From Thereva unica (lineage: Eukaryota; Arthropoda; Insecta; Diptera; Therevidae): a DNA stretch of 64,000 nt. Numbering within the stretch: position 1 is the first letter of the stretch; the number at the start of each line of letters is the position of its first letter. The position numbers and the translations under genes were made by a program. Where the stretch lies: NCBI GenBank assembly GCA_949987705.1, contig OX465282.1, positions 36,172,039 to 36,236,038 on the forward strand, given 5' to 3'. Shown here in pieces: positions 1-10,795 of the stretch. The notes beneath the pieces are model-generated. The model was not told where the DNA came from. It did no database searches and saw only the letters and a list, made by a program, of their open reading frames with translations.

Positions 1-1
1 C

Positions 2-71
2 GCAATGGAGCTACAGTTGCACTACATATCTTATCTTGCGACTCTTTTACTTGTTAGATTAGCTCCATTGC
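2..71. repeat. 12-bp inverted repeat
   Basis: GCAATGGAGCTA at 2-13 is perfectly complementary to TAGCTCCATTGC at 60-71, leaving a 46-nt loop. It could be an end of a fold-back repeat whose rest lies outside the window. The rest of 72-400 shows no gene and no recognisable repeat. Confidence 0.4.
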
Positions 72-408
72 TACTGGTTTGTGCTAGCTGGGCGCGAAGT
101 GTGTGTTTTTTCCTCACTTGTGAATCTCAAAATTTTTCAGTCTCACCCTCCATGACACTAATACAAGTATAACTTCGTTTTTGTGAGTTTTCGAAACACT
201 TTACATTTGATTGACACATGACTTGCTTCGTACAAAACTACAAAAACATTGCAATCGCTATGAAAAGTGAGGGCAGAAAAACGAGTCCATAGTGTAATAC
301 CGAACTCATATTCAAAACGGTGTGATGTGATAGACGAGTGATGGATAGTGTAGTTTACCTCAATATAAGTCAAAACCAAGTAAAAAAGACATTAGTCTTT
401 TTCAAGTA

Positions 409-463
409 ATGTTTGTTCCTCTTAGGTTAATAAGGGTTTATCCACGACGGTGTCCTTGGCTTA
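409..463 (+). pseudogene. LINE ORF2 fragment, upstream of provirus
   Basis: The frame beginning at 409 reads into a basic stretch ending PRRCPWLT at the provirus border. It continues in frame at 8426 after the provirus and one CGCG copy are removed. The P-W-L-T-x-E motif followed by an Arg/Lys-rich linker is typical of the segment between endonuclease and reverse transcriptase in Jockey/CR1-group LINEs. No endonuclease domain was recognised upstream, so this LINE copy may be 5' truncated near 400. The remainder is at 8426-10150. Confidence 0.65.
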
Positions 464-467
464 CGCG
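464..467. other. target site duplication CGCG (left)
   Basis: CGCG directly precedes the LTR at 468. The same four bases follow the other LTR at 8422-8425. Four-base duplications are usual for integrases of gypsy/errantivirus elements. Confidence 0.85.
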
Positions 468-882
468 AATAATAAACTTTGATCAACCAATATTTAAATT
501 AAATAAAAATTTTATAATTCCAACATTTATTTCAATTCAAGTTTACAGTTTAAATCTCCGTACTAGACTGACTTCTTTATTTTATAAAATTTACCTTTCA
601 GTTGACAACGGAAATAATCCAGACATGAAATTTTATCGTTAACAAGAGCATTAGATTACAATTTTTGTGAGAATAGCAAAATAGGCAAAATATCGTGAGA
701 ATTGAAATGACTGAAAGTTTTAATTTAAGGATGAGCAAAATATCGTGAGAAACTGAAATATTAAACGACTGAAAGTTTTAATATAAAGATTTTAGATTTC
801 TAGGAATGAATTGTTGTTTTTGTAAAGATCTATATTTATTTATTATATTATATTTATTTAGGGTGGAGTCGGGGACGTAACT
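468..882 (-). repeat. 3' LTR of errantivirus-like element
   Basis: It is 415 bp and matches 8007-8421 with no difference found by eye. On the coding strand it starts AGTTACGTCC and ends GTTTATTATT. It contains AATAAA-type signals in an AT-rich central part. The env reading frame runs about 25 bp into it before stopping at 858. Confidence 0.95.
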
Positions 883-2487
883 CTTCCCCCCCTAGAATGA
901 AGTGTTGGCCATCTGAGTGATCTCCTGGTTGACCTTGGTTCTACTTCTTGGGTGTGGATTATGATTTGAGGATTTCCTTCTAGTTGAGGTTGGTGTTGCT
1001 TCTTTTTGTATATTTTGTAGGTGAAGTAAAGGATGATTACGCCTAAGCTGGTGGCTACTATGGTTATGTTGAGACGAGTTTCAGAAACTTGGGCTTCTTG
1101 GTTTATAATTGCAATGGCTTTTGAGTTTTCCATGGTCCAGTTATTTAATTTTTTTAGGCTGAGCTTTTCAATGATGTAACTGCTATTAGATTCGTTGTAT
1201 GATGTTGGAAGAACTTGAATTGAGTCCCAATATGTTGTAGTTTGACTTGAGTATGTTATGTCGTTAATTTTTATTGTGCAATTGTTGAAGTTAATAAGGA
1301 TGGTTCCTGTGAGTGTTTTGTTTTGAATTGATGGATCACATGTCGTCTCAGTGAGTATGATCTCCTGGCTGGTTAATAACAGAAGGTTGGGCTCCAGCAG
1401 CTGTACGTTTTCTTCGATCTCGTTCTTGACAAATGTACATTTTGACTTATTGTTGAATATGATGTTGGGTATACATGGGTCTGTGGATATATCTTTTAAT
1501 GACATTTTCCGGCAGTATCTTATGTTCTCAATGAACTGGCAAGGTTCATCCATATATTGATACATAAATTTGTTTAATAAAAGGAAAGGTGCTTTTAGGA
1601 CTATGGTGTAATTATCGTTCAATGGTAACTCTTTCAAATGGTAAAGGAAAAAGGTTTGTTTGGAAAGGATGGGAATTTGTATAACGAAAATTAAATTTGA
1701 AGCATTATAAAAGGCTTGTAATTTTATCATTTGATAAATATTGTCGTCTGATAGAATAATAGTATTTTGTTCTCTTAATATCTCGTGAATATAAAATATC
1801 TCATCAGGGTGCAAAATATTTTTGGATATAATGTTTAGCCTGGCTAAAATTATGGATTCTGAAATATCTTTTATATGATCATTGAGTAATTCGATGTCGT
1901 ATAGTAATTGTTCAAAATGTTGGTTGAATATTAGATTCTCATTAAATTTTTTTATATTATTATATTAATAATTTTCTATTGTTTCTTGTTGTTCGTTAAT
2001 GTGTTTAGAAATATTATTAAATCTTTCTATCATCCTTTCATTTAATATTATTTGCTTATTAATTTGATTTCCTAAATTACCCTGATTATCATCTAACAAT
2101 TTTAAGTGTTTATTAATTTCATCATAATCATTTTGATCTAAATTTCCAGTTATTGCTTTGACAACAGTGCCCAAACCATTTATCAGACCACGCCTTGCTC
2201 TATATTTAGGTATAATAAGGTCTAAATTCTGTAACAATTTATCATATTTTTTCTGTAATATTTTTGATTTAATATTGTATTCCTCTTTGCTCCTCGTTTG
2301 ATTAAGTAGATTGTTCACATTTTTGCCAACAACTTCAATGTTAATTTGATATTGCGTAACATTAATTATATGCAACAATTTGGAATAACCTTCGATCAGC
2401 CTAGCATCCCCTAATTTCAAGGACAGTAGTCCATGGTGCCTTTTCAACTCTTCAACTAATCGTTGCTCCTGGGAGTCGCCAATGAAC
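858..2487 (-). pseudogene. env: env (Env glycoprotein) of errantivirus-like element, main exon
   Basis: The frame runs from a candidate splice acceptor at 2488 to a stop at 858, overlapping the end of pol. Known relatives are class I-like insect Env proteins inserted in the membrane and cleaved by furin. Visible here: a conserved ectodomain start, the cleavage motif RARR at about 2201-2190, then a Gly-rich hydrophobic fusion-peptide-like segment, several N-x-S/T sites, and a transmembrane helix at about 1065-1010 followed by a short Lys-rich tail. A single in-frame TAA at 1965-1967 splits it into two blocks in the same frame, so this copy should give a truncated product. No ATG is placed at its start; translation probably begins in the leader exon at 7721. 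Confidence 0.85.
883..893 (-). promoter_or_regulatory. polypurine tract
   Basis: On the minus strand the bases AGGGGGGGAAG abut the first base of the 3' LTR. This is the expected plus-strand primer of LTR retrotransposon reverse transcription. Confidence 0.85.
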
Positions 2488-5400
2488 CTGAAAATTTACG
2501 TTTTCCTTTAATTTTTTGTTTGTGAACCTTTCTTTTATCTGTAAGGACAGTGATTTTGTTATTTTTTATAATCTTGTGTTTCATAAACCTAGGTGCTAAT
2601 TTATTTCGCCGATTGTCAGCTTCATAGATTACTTCGTTAGTTTCAAAATTTGGTGGATCTTTACGATTTCGATTTAACCTACTTATACTATTTTCTTTGA
2701 CTTTCAAGCTTCTTTCATAAACCAATTTCGCTAAACTCTCATATTCTTTTTTATGATTTTCTAAATAGTCTTGACTTGTCTGTACCGCAGGGTTTTTTGG
2801 GAATGGGGTGGAAGTATTGTAGTGACCTGTTATTGCTTCAAATGGTGTTAAGTTTGTAGTTGAATGAATTGAGTTGTTATAAGTGAGAATGGCTTCATTC
2901 ATTACTTCACTAATCGGTTTTTTATTATTTTGATTATAAATAATTCTTATTATTTCGGTTAATGTGGAATGTAGTCTTTCAACAGGCGAATTTCCAGTTG
3001 AATTCTTTGCTGTTGTCAAATGAGATTTAATATCGTATAAATTTAGAAATTCATTGAACATGCTTGAGGTGAACTCAAGCCCATTATCATAGATTAATTT
3101 TTTCGGGATTCCATGGTGCGAGAAAAAGTGTTTAAGACTCTGGATTACATTCATACTATTTCTATTAGTCAATAGGTAGGCACTAGCAAATTTAGTGAAC
3201 TTGTCTATTATGGTTAAGAAGTTTTCTTTATGGACTGAATATATGTCAATATGAACTAACTGTAAGGGTTCAGAGGGTGTTTCAGATAATTCGAATTTAA
3301 GTGGTTGCTTATTCCTTTCGTATTTATTTCCTAAACATATTTCACACTTATTGATAAAAGTAGTTATAGTTTTTTTCATGTTAGGGAAATAATAATTTCT
3401 TTTTAAATGTGCTAATGTTTCAACTATTCCCCTGTGATTTGATTTTTCATGATAACTTCGAACTAATTGTTCTTGCTTATCTAACTCGAGAATGTCTTGC
3501 ACCATTGTCATACAGCGGATTAATTTTATATTGCTATTGCTAAAATATTTCGTATAAACTGTTTGAAGTAATTTAAAGGTATTATCATCTGTAATGATGG
3601 CTGTTAGTTTTTTTGGTTGTGTGTGGTCCTTAAGAATTTTAATTAGGTTAGTTTCGTTATCTAAATCGTTTTGTTTTATTATGTGTCTGTGTTTCGTTTT
3701 AAATAGTATTTCAAGGGTTTTTTGGGGTAGTCTAGACGTGGTTTCCGTTTTTTCCAACACTAACTGGTACGAAAATTCATTCAAAGGTCGTTCTGAGATT
3801 TGTATTCCATCATTTGAGCTTTCTTCTGCAGAGTGTACTGTAAAGGTTTCGGTATCATCAACGTTATTTTGTAGGGATTCAGTAATATTTATTTCTACAC
3901 GAGATAGGGCGTCAGCGTTGGTATTTTCTTTACCCTTTTTATAAATAATCTCGTAATCGAATTCTTCGAGCTTCAGGCGCCAACGGATTAGTTTCGAATT
4001 GGGCTCCTTCAATGAAAATAGCCAAGTTAGGGGCTTATGATCAGTGATGATCTTAAACTTCCTTCCAAATAAGTAAGGCCTGAAGTATCTGGTGGCCCAC
4101 ACAATAGCCAAAAGCTCCTTTTCGATAGTACTGTAATTCTGTTCTGACTTGCTCAGTGTCCTACTGGCATAACAAACTGGCTTGTCCGAACCTATAGGAC
4201 CTTGGGATAGTATGGCTCCGATAGCGACATTACTAGCATCAGTTGTTAAGTTGAACTCTCTACTGAAGTCCGGATACTGTAATATGGGTTCGTTACATAG
4301 AAGGTTTTTACAAGTTTCGAAGCATTGTATGTACTGTGAATCTATTGTTATTTGTTTATCCTTTCTTAAACATTCGGTAAACGGTTTGGTAGGCTTAGCG
4401 AAATCCTTAATGAATTTCCTATAATAGCCTAACAATCCCAGAAAGGACTTTATTTGTTTTGGTGTTTTTGGCATAGGGAAATTTTTTATTGCTTTGAGCT
4501 TGTCTGGGTTTGGTTTAACTCCCTGTGGGGTAACGATGTGACCCAGAAAGGCTATTTCCTTATGAAGAAATTCTGACTTGTCTAATTGAATTTTGAGATT
4601 AGCTTCTCTCAATTTTTGGAATACAGCGGCGAGACTTTCGAGGTGTTCCTGAAGTGAGGTTGAAAATATAATAATGTCATCCATGAATACCAAGCAAATT
4701 TTCCCCAGCAATTCACGTAAGACATTATCCATAACCCTTTGAAACGTTGATGGGGCATTTTTAAGGCCAAACGGCATTCGAATAAATTCGTAGTGGCCGT
4801 TTTCCACTGTAAATGCCGTTTTAGGAATGTCCTCGGGTTTCACTTCGATTTGGTGAAAACCAGATGCCAAATCAAGTGTACTAAAATAAAGGCTTTTACC
4901 CAATTTGTCAAGAATTTCATTTATATTGGGTAATGGATATCTATCATCTATTGTTTTTTGGTTCAATTTTCTGTAGTCAACAACCAATCGCCATTTTTGT
5001 TTCCCACTGGCGTCTAATTTTTTCGGAACTATCCAAATGGGTGAGGACCAAGGTGAAAAACTTGGACGGATAATTCCATCACTAATCATTTTTGAAATCT
5101 GTTGTTGAACCTCTTGCTTATGGATTTCCGGGTATCTGTACGACTTGGTATAGATAGGAAGATCATCTTTTGTTTTAATTTCGTGTTTTATCTGGTTTGT
5201 GAAGCTTAAATTTTGGCCTTCTTTAAGAAATATGTCATCAAAACGTTTGCAAAGTTTTAGAAAGAATTTCCTTTCTTCGCTGTTTAGATGATCTATTCGA
5301 AGGAGTTCAGATATATCCGAATTGACTTGAGGAGCTTCCTGATTGTTGATAGAGAAATTATGTATTTCGAAGAATTGATTGTTACTATATGGTTGAACTT

Positions 5401-6045
5401 GTATTGGTTGTTCGAGGACAAAAACTTGAGAAGAATTTGAATAATTGATTACCTCTACATAAGCATACCATTCTTTTGCGTTAAGGATTCCTTCCGGTAT
5501 TACTAATTGTTCTTTAATTTTGACTGGCTTCATATAAATGTCTCCTGTCTTTATATCGACTGGTAAATGGGCTATTATTTTGCTTCGGGGCGGGACTGTA
5601 TATTGTTTGGACATGTAATTCGGTTTGTAAATCAAAGGTATAGTTACGTGTTTAGTTCTTAGTAAAGAATCTTCAAAGTCTAATTTTATGCCAAGTTGTC
5701 TCATTATTCCTAAACCTATTAACCCGTCAAAATAATTATGGAATTTGAATAGTAAAAATCTAAGCTTTTCCTTAGTTTTGAGTTCATCTAACCCATTCAA
5801 TTTGATTTGTTTATCTATTAAGTGAATGTTGAATGCTGTTTTTATTTCTACTGGTTCTATAGTTTCAATTAAATTTGGGTTTACAAATTCCGGATTGATA
5901 AAAGACATATTACTTCCGCTATCTAAAAGAAATTTCAAAGGTTCATTGTCATTGCCTAAAATATGGATATATGGTAAGAGATATGATTGATGATGATTAA
6001 AATCTATATACCCGATTGGGTCTTCGAGGCAGTTGATGGAAAATT
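2456..6045 (-). CDS. pol: pol polyprotein of errantivirus-like element
   Basis: An uninterrupted frame of about 1190 codons. In order it shows an aspartic protease (DSGS near 5923-5912), a Ty3/gypsy reverse transcriptase (catalytic FMDD at 4687-4676), RNase H (TDAS and TDHKPLTW), the integrase HHCC zinc region (ending CEICLGN), the DDE core (IDIYS, YDNGLEF, PVERLHS) and a basic C-terminus ending at TAG 2456-2458. There is no ATG at its 5' end. It lies -1 relative to the end of gag and overlaps it through the slippery site at 6046-6040, so it is probably made as Gag-Pol by frameshifting. It looks intact. Confidence 0.92.
2487..2500 (-). promoter_or_regulatory. candidate env splice acceptor
   Basis: On the minus strand a short T-rich run ends in TTTTCAG, with the AG at 2489-2488. 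The base at 2487 is the third position of an env codon, which matches the phase left by the donor at 7681/7680. It lies within the last codons of pol. Inferred from sequence only. Confidence 0.6.
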
Positions 6046-7648
6046 TTCGTCGTCGATTTCATTTTCATTTACTTCCGACTGATAATAAAATTCATCCAGA
6101 GCTTGGAAATTTCCATTGAAACTATCGTTATTGTAGTTACTTTGATTCTCGAATTTATTAGGTTCAGTATATTGTAATTCACTCAAATAGTTTAAAAGCG
6201 GCTTGACTTTCAGGCTCCCCACTCTGTTCAACGTTAAATAATTCTTCTGCTATATATTTTGGAAAATTAGGTGGTTGAGAAAAATTATTTATTTGTCCAG
6301 GTTTTTTAACTGATCTTAAGTTAGAATTTCCACTTGAAGTATCCATGGGTACGGGGCGATTTTTGAAATTTTGGTTATTATCTTTATTGAATTGTTGACT
6401 GAAATTATGATTCTGTTGAAACGATTTTTGGGGTAGTTGAAAATTTTGTTTGAAAAATGGTTGAGGAACAGGCCTATATGGTTGTTGAAAACTAAATTTT
6501 TGAGGTAGGTAAAAATTTGGGTTTTGTGGGTGATAATTAAACGATGGTGTTGCAGTTGGGTGGTTGTAGATAGGTTGCATGGGTCTAATTGGTGGTTTCC
6601 TAACAATATTTGCTTTTATTGGTTGGTGGTTCCGCATATAGTGTGTATTCTGCTCTGTCAAACAAAAGTTAAATGCTTGTACTAACGTGATAGGTCTCAT
6701 TGCCCTGATTGTAGAGCCAAAAGGTTCTCTTAAGCCGGACAAAAAGGTATTCAAGCACATTTCTTGATACAAGGTTTGTTTAGATGTTATGACGTTCTGA
6801 TCAGTTTCATGAACTCTAACGTGATTAGTAATGGTAGACAGAATTTCAATAACTTTTGAGTAAAATTTCTCTACTGTGTCTGAATTCTGTCTTAAACAGT
6901 GTAAGTCACGAATCAAACTCGTTTCGTTCCGCTTATCTGAATAATGTGTGATCAAATTGTTTTTAATATTTTCCCATATGATTGGTGTGCCATACATGTT
7001 CAGCACCTCATTAGCATCACCGACAATTTTGTTTCTTATAGATCTTAGTATTATTTTAGCATAATTCGTACCGTCGATTCCGATCATTAACCCCAAAATT
7101 TCTTCGACGTTGTCGATAAAGTCAAACAATGATCTTCTATTACCGTCAAAGGTTGGTAGATCCTTGATGGCATCGGGAATTTTTAAATTAGTCAAAATTA
7201 AATTAACATTAACATCGTTACTGCTACCGCGATAAATATTGCCACTAGAACCATTACCACTGAAACAGTTATTATTACTAATGACTGGAATACCGGCACT
7301 AGCACTAGGAGAATTGTTGGCCCCCTGAACATAACTACTAAGAGGATTATTAACTAGATTACTACTAATAGTTGGAGCACTGTTACCACTAGGATTTATT
7401 AAATTTAAGTTGTTACTTTCATTTGCCATTTTAGTATCAAATATATTTTCAAATTTATTATCACTTTTTAATTCAAATTTTATTTTACTTAATTCTACAC
7501 TATTACTTTTGTTTTGAGAATTTGACTTAAAAAATATTTCAGAATCAGAGTTATATCCGTCTTCCGCGGCGTTTTTTGACCCTGGAGTTTTGTACGGAGC
7601 TTTAAAAGTTTTCTTATTTTTGGAGTTTAATTTTAAAAGGAAGGACAT
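6004..7648 (-). pseudogene. gag: gag of errantivirus-like element, frame-broken
   Basis: The first ATG is at 7648-7646. The N-terminal third is Asn/Ser-rich. The middle contains the conserved capsid-like core (around 7170-6650, with an LPTFDG motif), and the C-terminal part is rich in Gln, Asn, Pro and Phe without CCHC knuckles, as in errantivirus Gag. This frame stops at 6179. A second frame, shifted by one base, carries a plausible acidic Gag tail to a stop at 6004-6006 and leads into the slippery site. Because pol shares the frame of the first part, the natural order implies one extra or missing base near 6190-6200, in an A/T run. It may be a real mutation or an assembly error. Confidence 0.85.
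6040..6046 (-). promoter_or_regulatory. gag-pol -1 slippery heptamer A AAU UUU
   Basis: In the frame of the gag tail the codons read GAA AAT TTT, giving the X XXY YYZ pattern A AAT TTT. Slipping back one base enters the pol frame, which is open from here. An Asn-Phe at this place is common at the end of errantivirus Gag. I did not model a downstream pseudoknot. Confidence 0.65.
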
Positions 7649-7680
7649 TAGAGGAAAAAAAGTATCAATTATGGACTTAC

Positions 7681-7721
7681 CCCACAAGAACAATGATTGA
7701 CGTAAGCCAGATTAATTGCAT
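7681..7721 (-). CDS. leader exon: uORF / candidate Env signal peptide
   Basis: An ATG at 7721-7719 opens 13 codons of mostly Ile, Leu and Val before a splice donor (exon end 7681, GT at 7680-7679, context GGGGTAAGT). Unspliced, the frame stops two codons later at TAA 7679-7677, inside the donor, upstream of the gag ATG at 7648. Spliced to 2487, the phase fits env exactly. A short hydrophobic run after Met is what a signal peptide needs, and the main env exon has none. Splicing of env RNA is known for gypsy; this exon pair is my inference. Confidence 0.6.
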
Positions 7722-7987
7722 TTCCTCTATGTAGATAATTGCCGAGTTGGTTGTGGTCCGATGAAGCTAAAGAATTGAGATCCACCAGCTGACGATGTAC
7801 CCTCGTTGCTGTGCTTCTATTCCAATGTTTAATGTCCAGCGAATTCACTATATGCCGTAGTACCTTCGACACGGAGTTAATTTTCAGTTAACACAGTGAG
7901 ATTAAATTGCCAATATTCTTTCGACAAAACTTTCACTATTTTTAATTCACTCCCGAATTTACGACTGGACGATTTTAATTGATAAAA

Positions 7988-8007
7988 TTCTACCGATGAC
8001 TGCGCCA
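7988..8007 (-). promoter_or_regulatory. primer binding site (tRNA-Ser-like, tentative)
   Basis: Just inside the 5' LTR the minus strand reads TGGCGCAGTCATCGGTAGAA, the first T being the last LTR base. TGG at an LTR end matches a tRNA CCA end. The rest resembles, from memory, the tRNA-Ser primer sites of 17.6/297-type errantiviruses. The tRNA identity is not certain. Confidence 0.6.
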
Positions 8008-8421
8008 ATAATAAACTTTGATCAACCAATATTTAAATTAAATAAAAATTTTATAATTCCAACATTTATTTCAATTCAAGTTTACAGTTTAAATCTCCGT
8101 ACTAGACTGACTTCTTTATTTTATAAAATTTACCTTTCAGTTGACAACGGAAATAATCCAGACATGAAATTTTATCGTTAACAAGAGCATTAGATTACAA
8201 TTTTTGTGAGAATAGCAAAATAGGCAAAATATCGTGAGAATTGAAATGACTGAAAGTTTTAATTTAAGGATGAGCAAAATATCGTGAGAAACTGAAATAT
8301 TAAACGACTGAAAGTTTTAATATAAAGATTTTAGATTTCTAGGAATGAATTGTTGTTTTTGTAAAGATCTATATTTATTTATTATATTATATTTATTTAG
8401 GGTGGAGTCGGGGACGTAACT
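8007..8421 (-). repeat. 5' LTR of errantivirus-like element
   Basis: It is 415 bp and identical by eye to 468-882. It should carry the promoter of the genomic RNA. It is followed on the right by the second CGCG target duplication (8422-8425). Confidence 0.95.
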
Positions 8422-8425
8422 CGCG
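8422..8425. other. target site duplication CGCG (right)
   Basis: Matches 464-467 across the provirus. Confidence 0.85.
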
Positions 8426-10150
8426 CGAAGTGCATATTTCAAGAGACTTCCTGTATAATCGGCATAAAAAAACGCGTAGTGAGGATATGCGCAAGTTTTA
8501 CAAACGAGCACGCAATAGGACAGTATCGTTAATTCCTTCAGCTAAACGCTCCTATTTTAGTAACCTGCTGGATACAAGTTTGCCTCCCAAGAGGCTAAGA
8601 TAGATAGATACACCGTTTGTATCAAATGTGCTCACACATATCTTCAACTACTGTCTTACGTGTTCCCAATTTCCAACACAATGAAAGCTAGCGTTGGTGG
8701 TACCTATTCCAAAAACAATTTCCCCTTTGCAACCCTCTGATTTCCGTCCAATTAGTCTTCTATGTTTTTTGTCGAAAATATTTGAAAAAGTAATTTTTAT
8801 TTCGCATATTGAAGAAAACTGTCTTCTTTCTGAATGGCAACCAGGCTTTAGATCGGGACATAGTTGTGAAACTGCACTACTAAAAGTCTCTTCTGATATC
8901 TATGATGCCTTGGCCAACCGTAAAGTAACTTTCTTGATTTTACTCGACTTCTCGAAGGCATTTGATTCGGTTGATCGTGTAAAGCTCTTACAGAAATTAG
9001 GTAGTAATTTTGGTCTTGGTTCTACTGCTGTGAAATTGATTCAAAGCTACTTGTCTGGTCGTTCTCAAATAGTTAAAATCCAGGATAAATTTTCCGAGCC
9101 CATACTCCACGCTGTGGAGTGCCACAAGGCTCTATTCTAGGTTTCTTGTTGTTTATCATTCCCATCAATGACCTTCCTCTTGTAATTAAAAGCACATCTA
9201 TACACTTATATGCTGATGATGTGCAAATATACATAAGTATGCCCATAGATTCAACCGTTGAGTGTATTCGTAGAATTAACGATGATTTGAGGAGTATTTA
9301 TGATTGGACTGTTATTAAAAAACTGCCCCTAAATTTTAGGAAATCTTCATGCCTGGTGGTTAGTAAGACTCCCTTTATATTAAGCACACTCACACCAATT
9401 ATAATAAATAATGTCATTTTGCCTTATGTTGACTCAGTCAGAAACCTGGGTGTTGTGTTTAATTCTAAATTTAGTTGTTGTAGTCATACGACCAGAGTTC
9501 TTCAACAAGTCTATCGATGCTTACGTCAACTATGAGTAAGCTCTAGCCTTCTCACACCTGATATGCGTAAAATACTTGTGATAGCTCTAATTATGCCCCA
9601 CTTTAGGTATGACAGTCTAATTTTCCCCAAACTGGATTCGGTGTGTATGTGTACGAGAGTATCTATAGGCTAAGACAGCATGATCATATTACACCACACG
9701 TCTCCAGCTTATTGGGTCTTCTTTTGTAAACTATCGCTCGTACCACGAATTAAAATTTATCTTTAAGCTTATGAATAAAATGTGTCCACGTTATTTGTTT
9801 GAGAAACTACGCTTCTTACAATCCAATAGGCAGGTACAATTATTGATCCCTAGGGGTAACTCGTCATGTGGTGATCGTTCTTATTTTGTCCCAGTTGCAT
9901 GTAAATAGAATGCCTTGCCCTGGGGTATTCGGAGTGCGACCGCTAGCCGAACTTGCAGCAACATTTTAAAAGACCATGATAGTTGATTCTTTCTTTCTTT
10001 CTTTTCACTCTTTCTCTTTCTTTCTCTCTTATCTTCTCCTCTCATTCTTTTCTCTTTTATCAATTGTTTAAATATTTTTTATTTCCTCTGCTTTTATGTA
10101 CAGTTAAGATGTGTAATTGTGCTATACCAATAAATGTTATATTATTATTA
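8426..10150 (+). pseudogene. CR1-like LINE ORF2 (RT) remnant
   Basis: The continuation of the LINE begun at 409. It shows a basic linker (8426-8600), an RT block with FRPISLL, GFRSGHSCETALLKV and LDFSKAFDSV (8694-9110), then in another frame PQGSILG and the catalytic YADD (9119-9535). Further frames after 9540 carry decayed C-terminal sequence. The 3' end has AATAAA and an ATT-repeat tail around 10125-10155. It has at least one frameshift near 9110 and many stops after 9535, so it is dead. The same RT type recurs at 39054-40560. Confidence 0.85.
9990..10070 (+). repeat. CT-rich low-complexity tract
   Basis: A pyrimidine-rich run of TTTCTTTCTCTC type within the LINE 3' region. Confidence 0.6.
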
Positions 10151-10235
10151 TTATCTTCTTAAATATATAAGATACTGTCTAACTAAAGTAGAATTAAAAC
10201 TGTCTTGTTTTTTTTAATGTTTTATTTATGTTGTT

Positions 10236-10490
10236 AACTTCGCAGTTTATAGGGAAGTAATTGTAATCGGTCCGAAAATCGAAATCAAAATTTTCAACAG
10301 ATTTTCATTTTTCAAGGTCCCAATAGCATTTTCAGAAAAAAATTGAGAAAAAGTATGTGTGTGTGCGTACGTAGGTGGTCAATTCTGTCTGCATGATATC
10401 GCGAGAAACATAAAAGATATCGACTGAGGTGTCATTCGAAGCGTATTAAAGGAAATATGATCTAAAAAAAATCATATAATTCGGCCAAGC
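10236..10490 (+). repeat. TTAA/CTTCCC repeat family, fragment A
   Basis: It starts at TTAACTTCGC and continues with the family sequence GGGAAGTAATTG, then CGAAAATCGAAAT, a GTGTGTGCGTACGTA stretch and part of one ~144-bp internal unit. Other members are at 19386-20335, 21460-22860, 22947-23101, 41581-42850, 45170-45321 and 62640-62770. It is truncated on the right. Confidence 0.7.
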
Positions 10491-10494
10491 CGTT

Positions 10495-10795
10495 GCCAAT
10501 GGTACAGCAGCTCGAAAAGAAGGCATCTCGCCAGAATTGTTGAAAGCCGATTCAAGCCTCATAGCAGATGCGCTTCAGCCAATCCTGGAAATAGCACGGA
10601 ACACCTGTATCTTTCCGGAGGATTGACGGAAGGTACATAGTCAAAATACCAAAAAAGGGGGATCTAACAATATGCGAGAGACAGTAGACCGAACGCTTAG
10701 GAGGCAGCAGGCCGGATTCAGGAAGGGCCGCTCATGTATTGATCATATTTACACCTTGAGAATAATAATGGAAGAGTCTACTGAATTCCGATCCC
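10495..10795 (+). pseudogene. RTE-like LINE RT fragment (left part)
   Basis: Frames here give GISPELLKAD, a degraded IPKKGD region, and QAGFRKGRSCIDHIYTLR leading to EFRSP, an RT block common in RTE-type insect LINEs. The next motif of the family (YLAFVDYEKAF) resumes at about 12322 after the palindromic element. It is broken by stops. Confidence 0.75.

Larger units (their letters stand above)
468..8421 (-). mobile_element. Errantivirus-like LTR retrotransposon (gag-pol-env)
   Basis: A complete 7954-bp Ty3/gypsy-type element on the minus strand. The order is 5' LTR (8007-8421), primer site, gag, pol (protease, reverse transcriptase, RNase H, integrase), env, purine tract and 3' LTR (468-882). 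Env has a furin-type site and a fusion-peptide-like start as in insect errantiviruses. Both LTRs are 415 bp and look identical, and CGCG flanks both ends, so insertion is recent. The target was ORF2 of a CR1-like LINE. This copy is not intact: gag changes frame near 6195 and env has a TAA at 1965-1967. Confidence 0.93.

Noticed and set aside
158..379. 73-codon minus-strand frame at the left edge
   Set aside because: No family resemblance, overlaps a plus-strand LINE border and has no supporting signal.
7682..7872. Longer open frame in the provirus leader
   Set aside because: It has no ATG and ends in the gag start region; only the frame from ATG 7721 fits a splice to env.
9881..10063. Lys/Arg/Glu-rich frame on the minus strand
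   Set aside because: It comes from a CT-rich low-complexity tract in a LINE 3' region.
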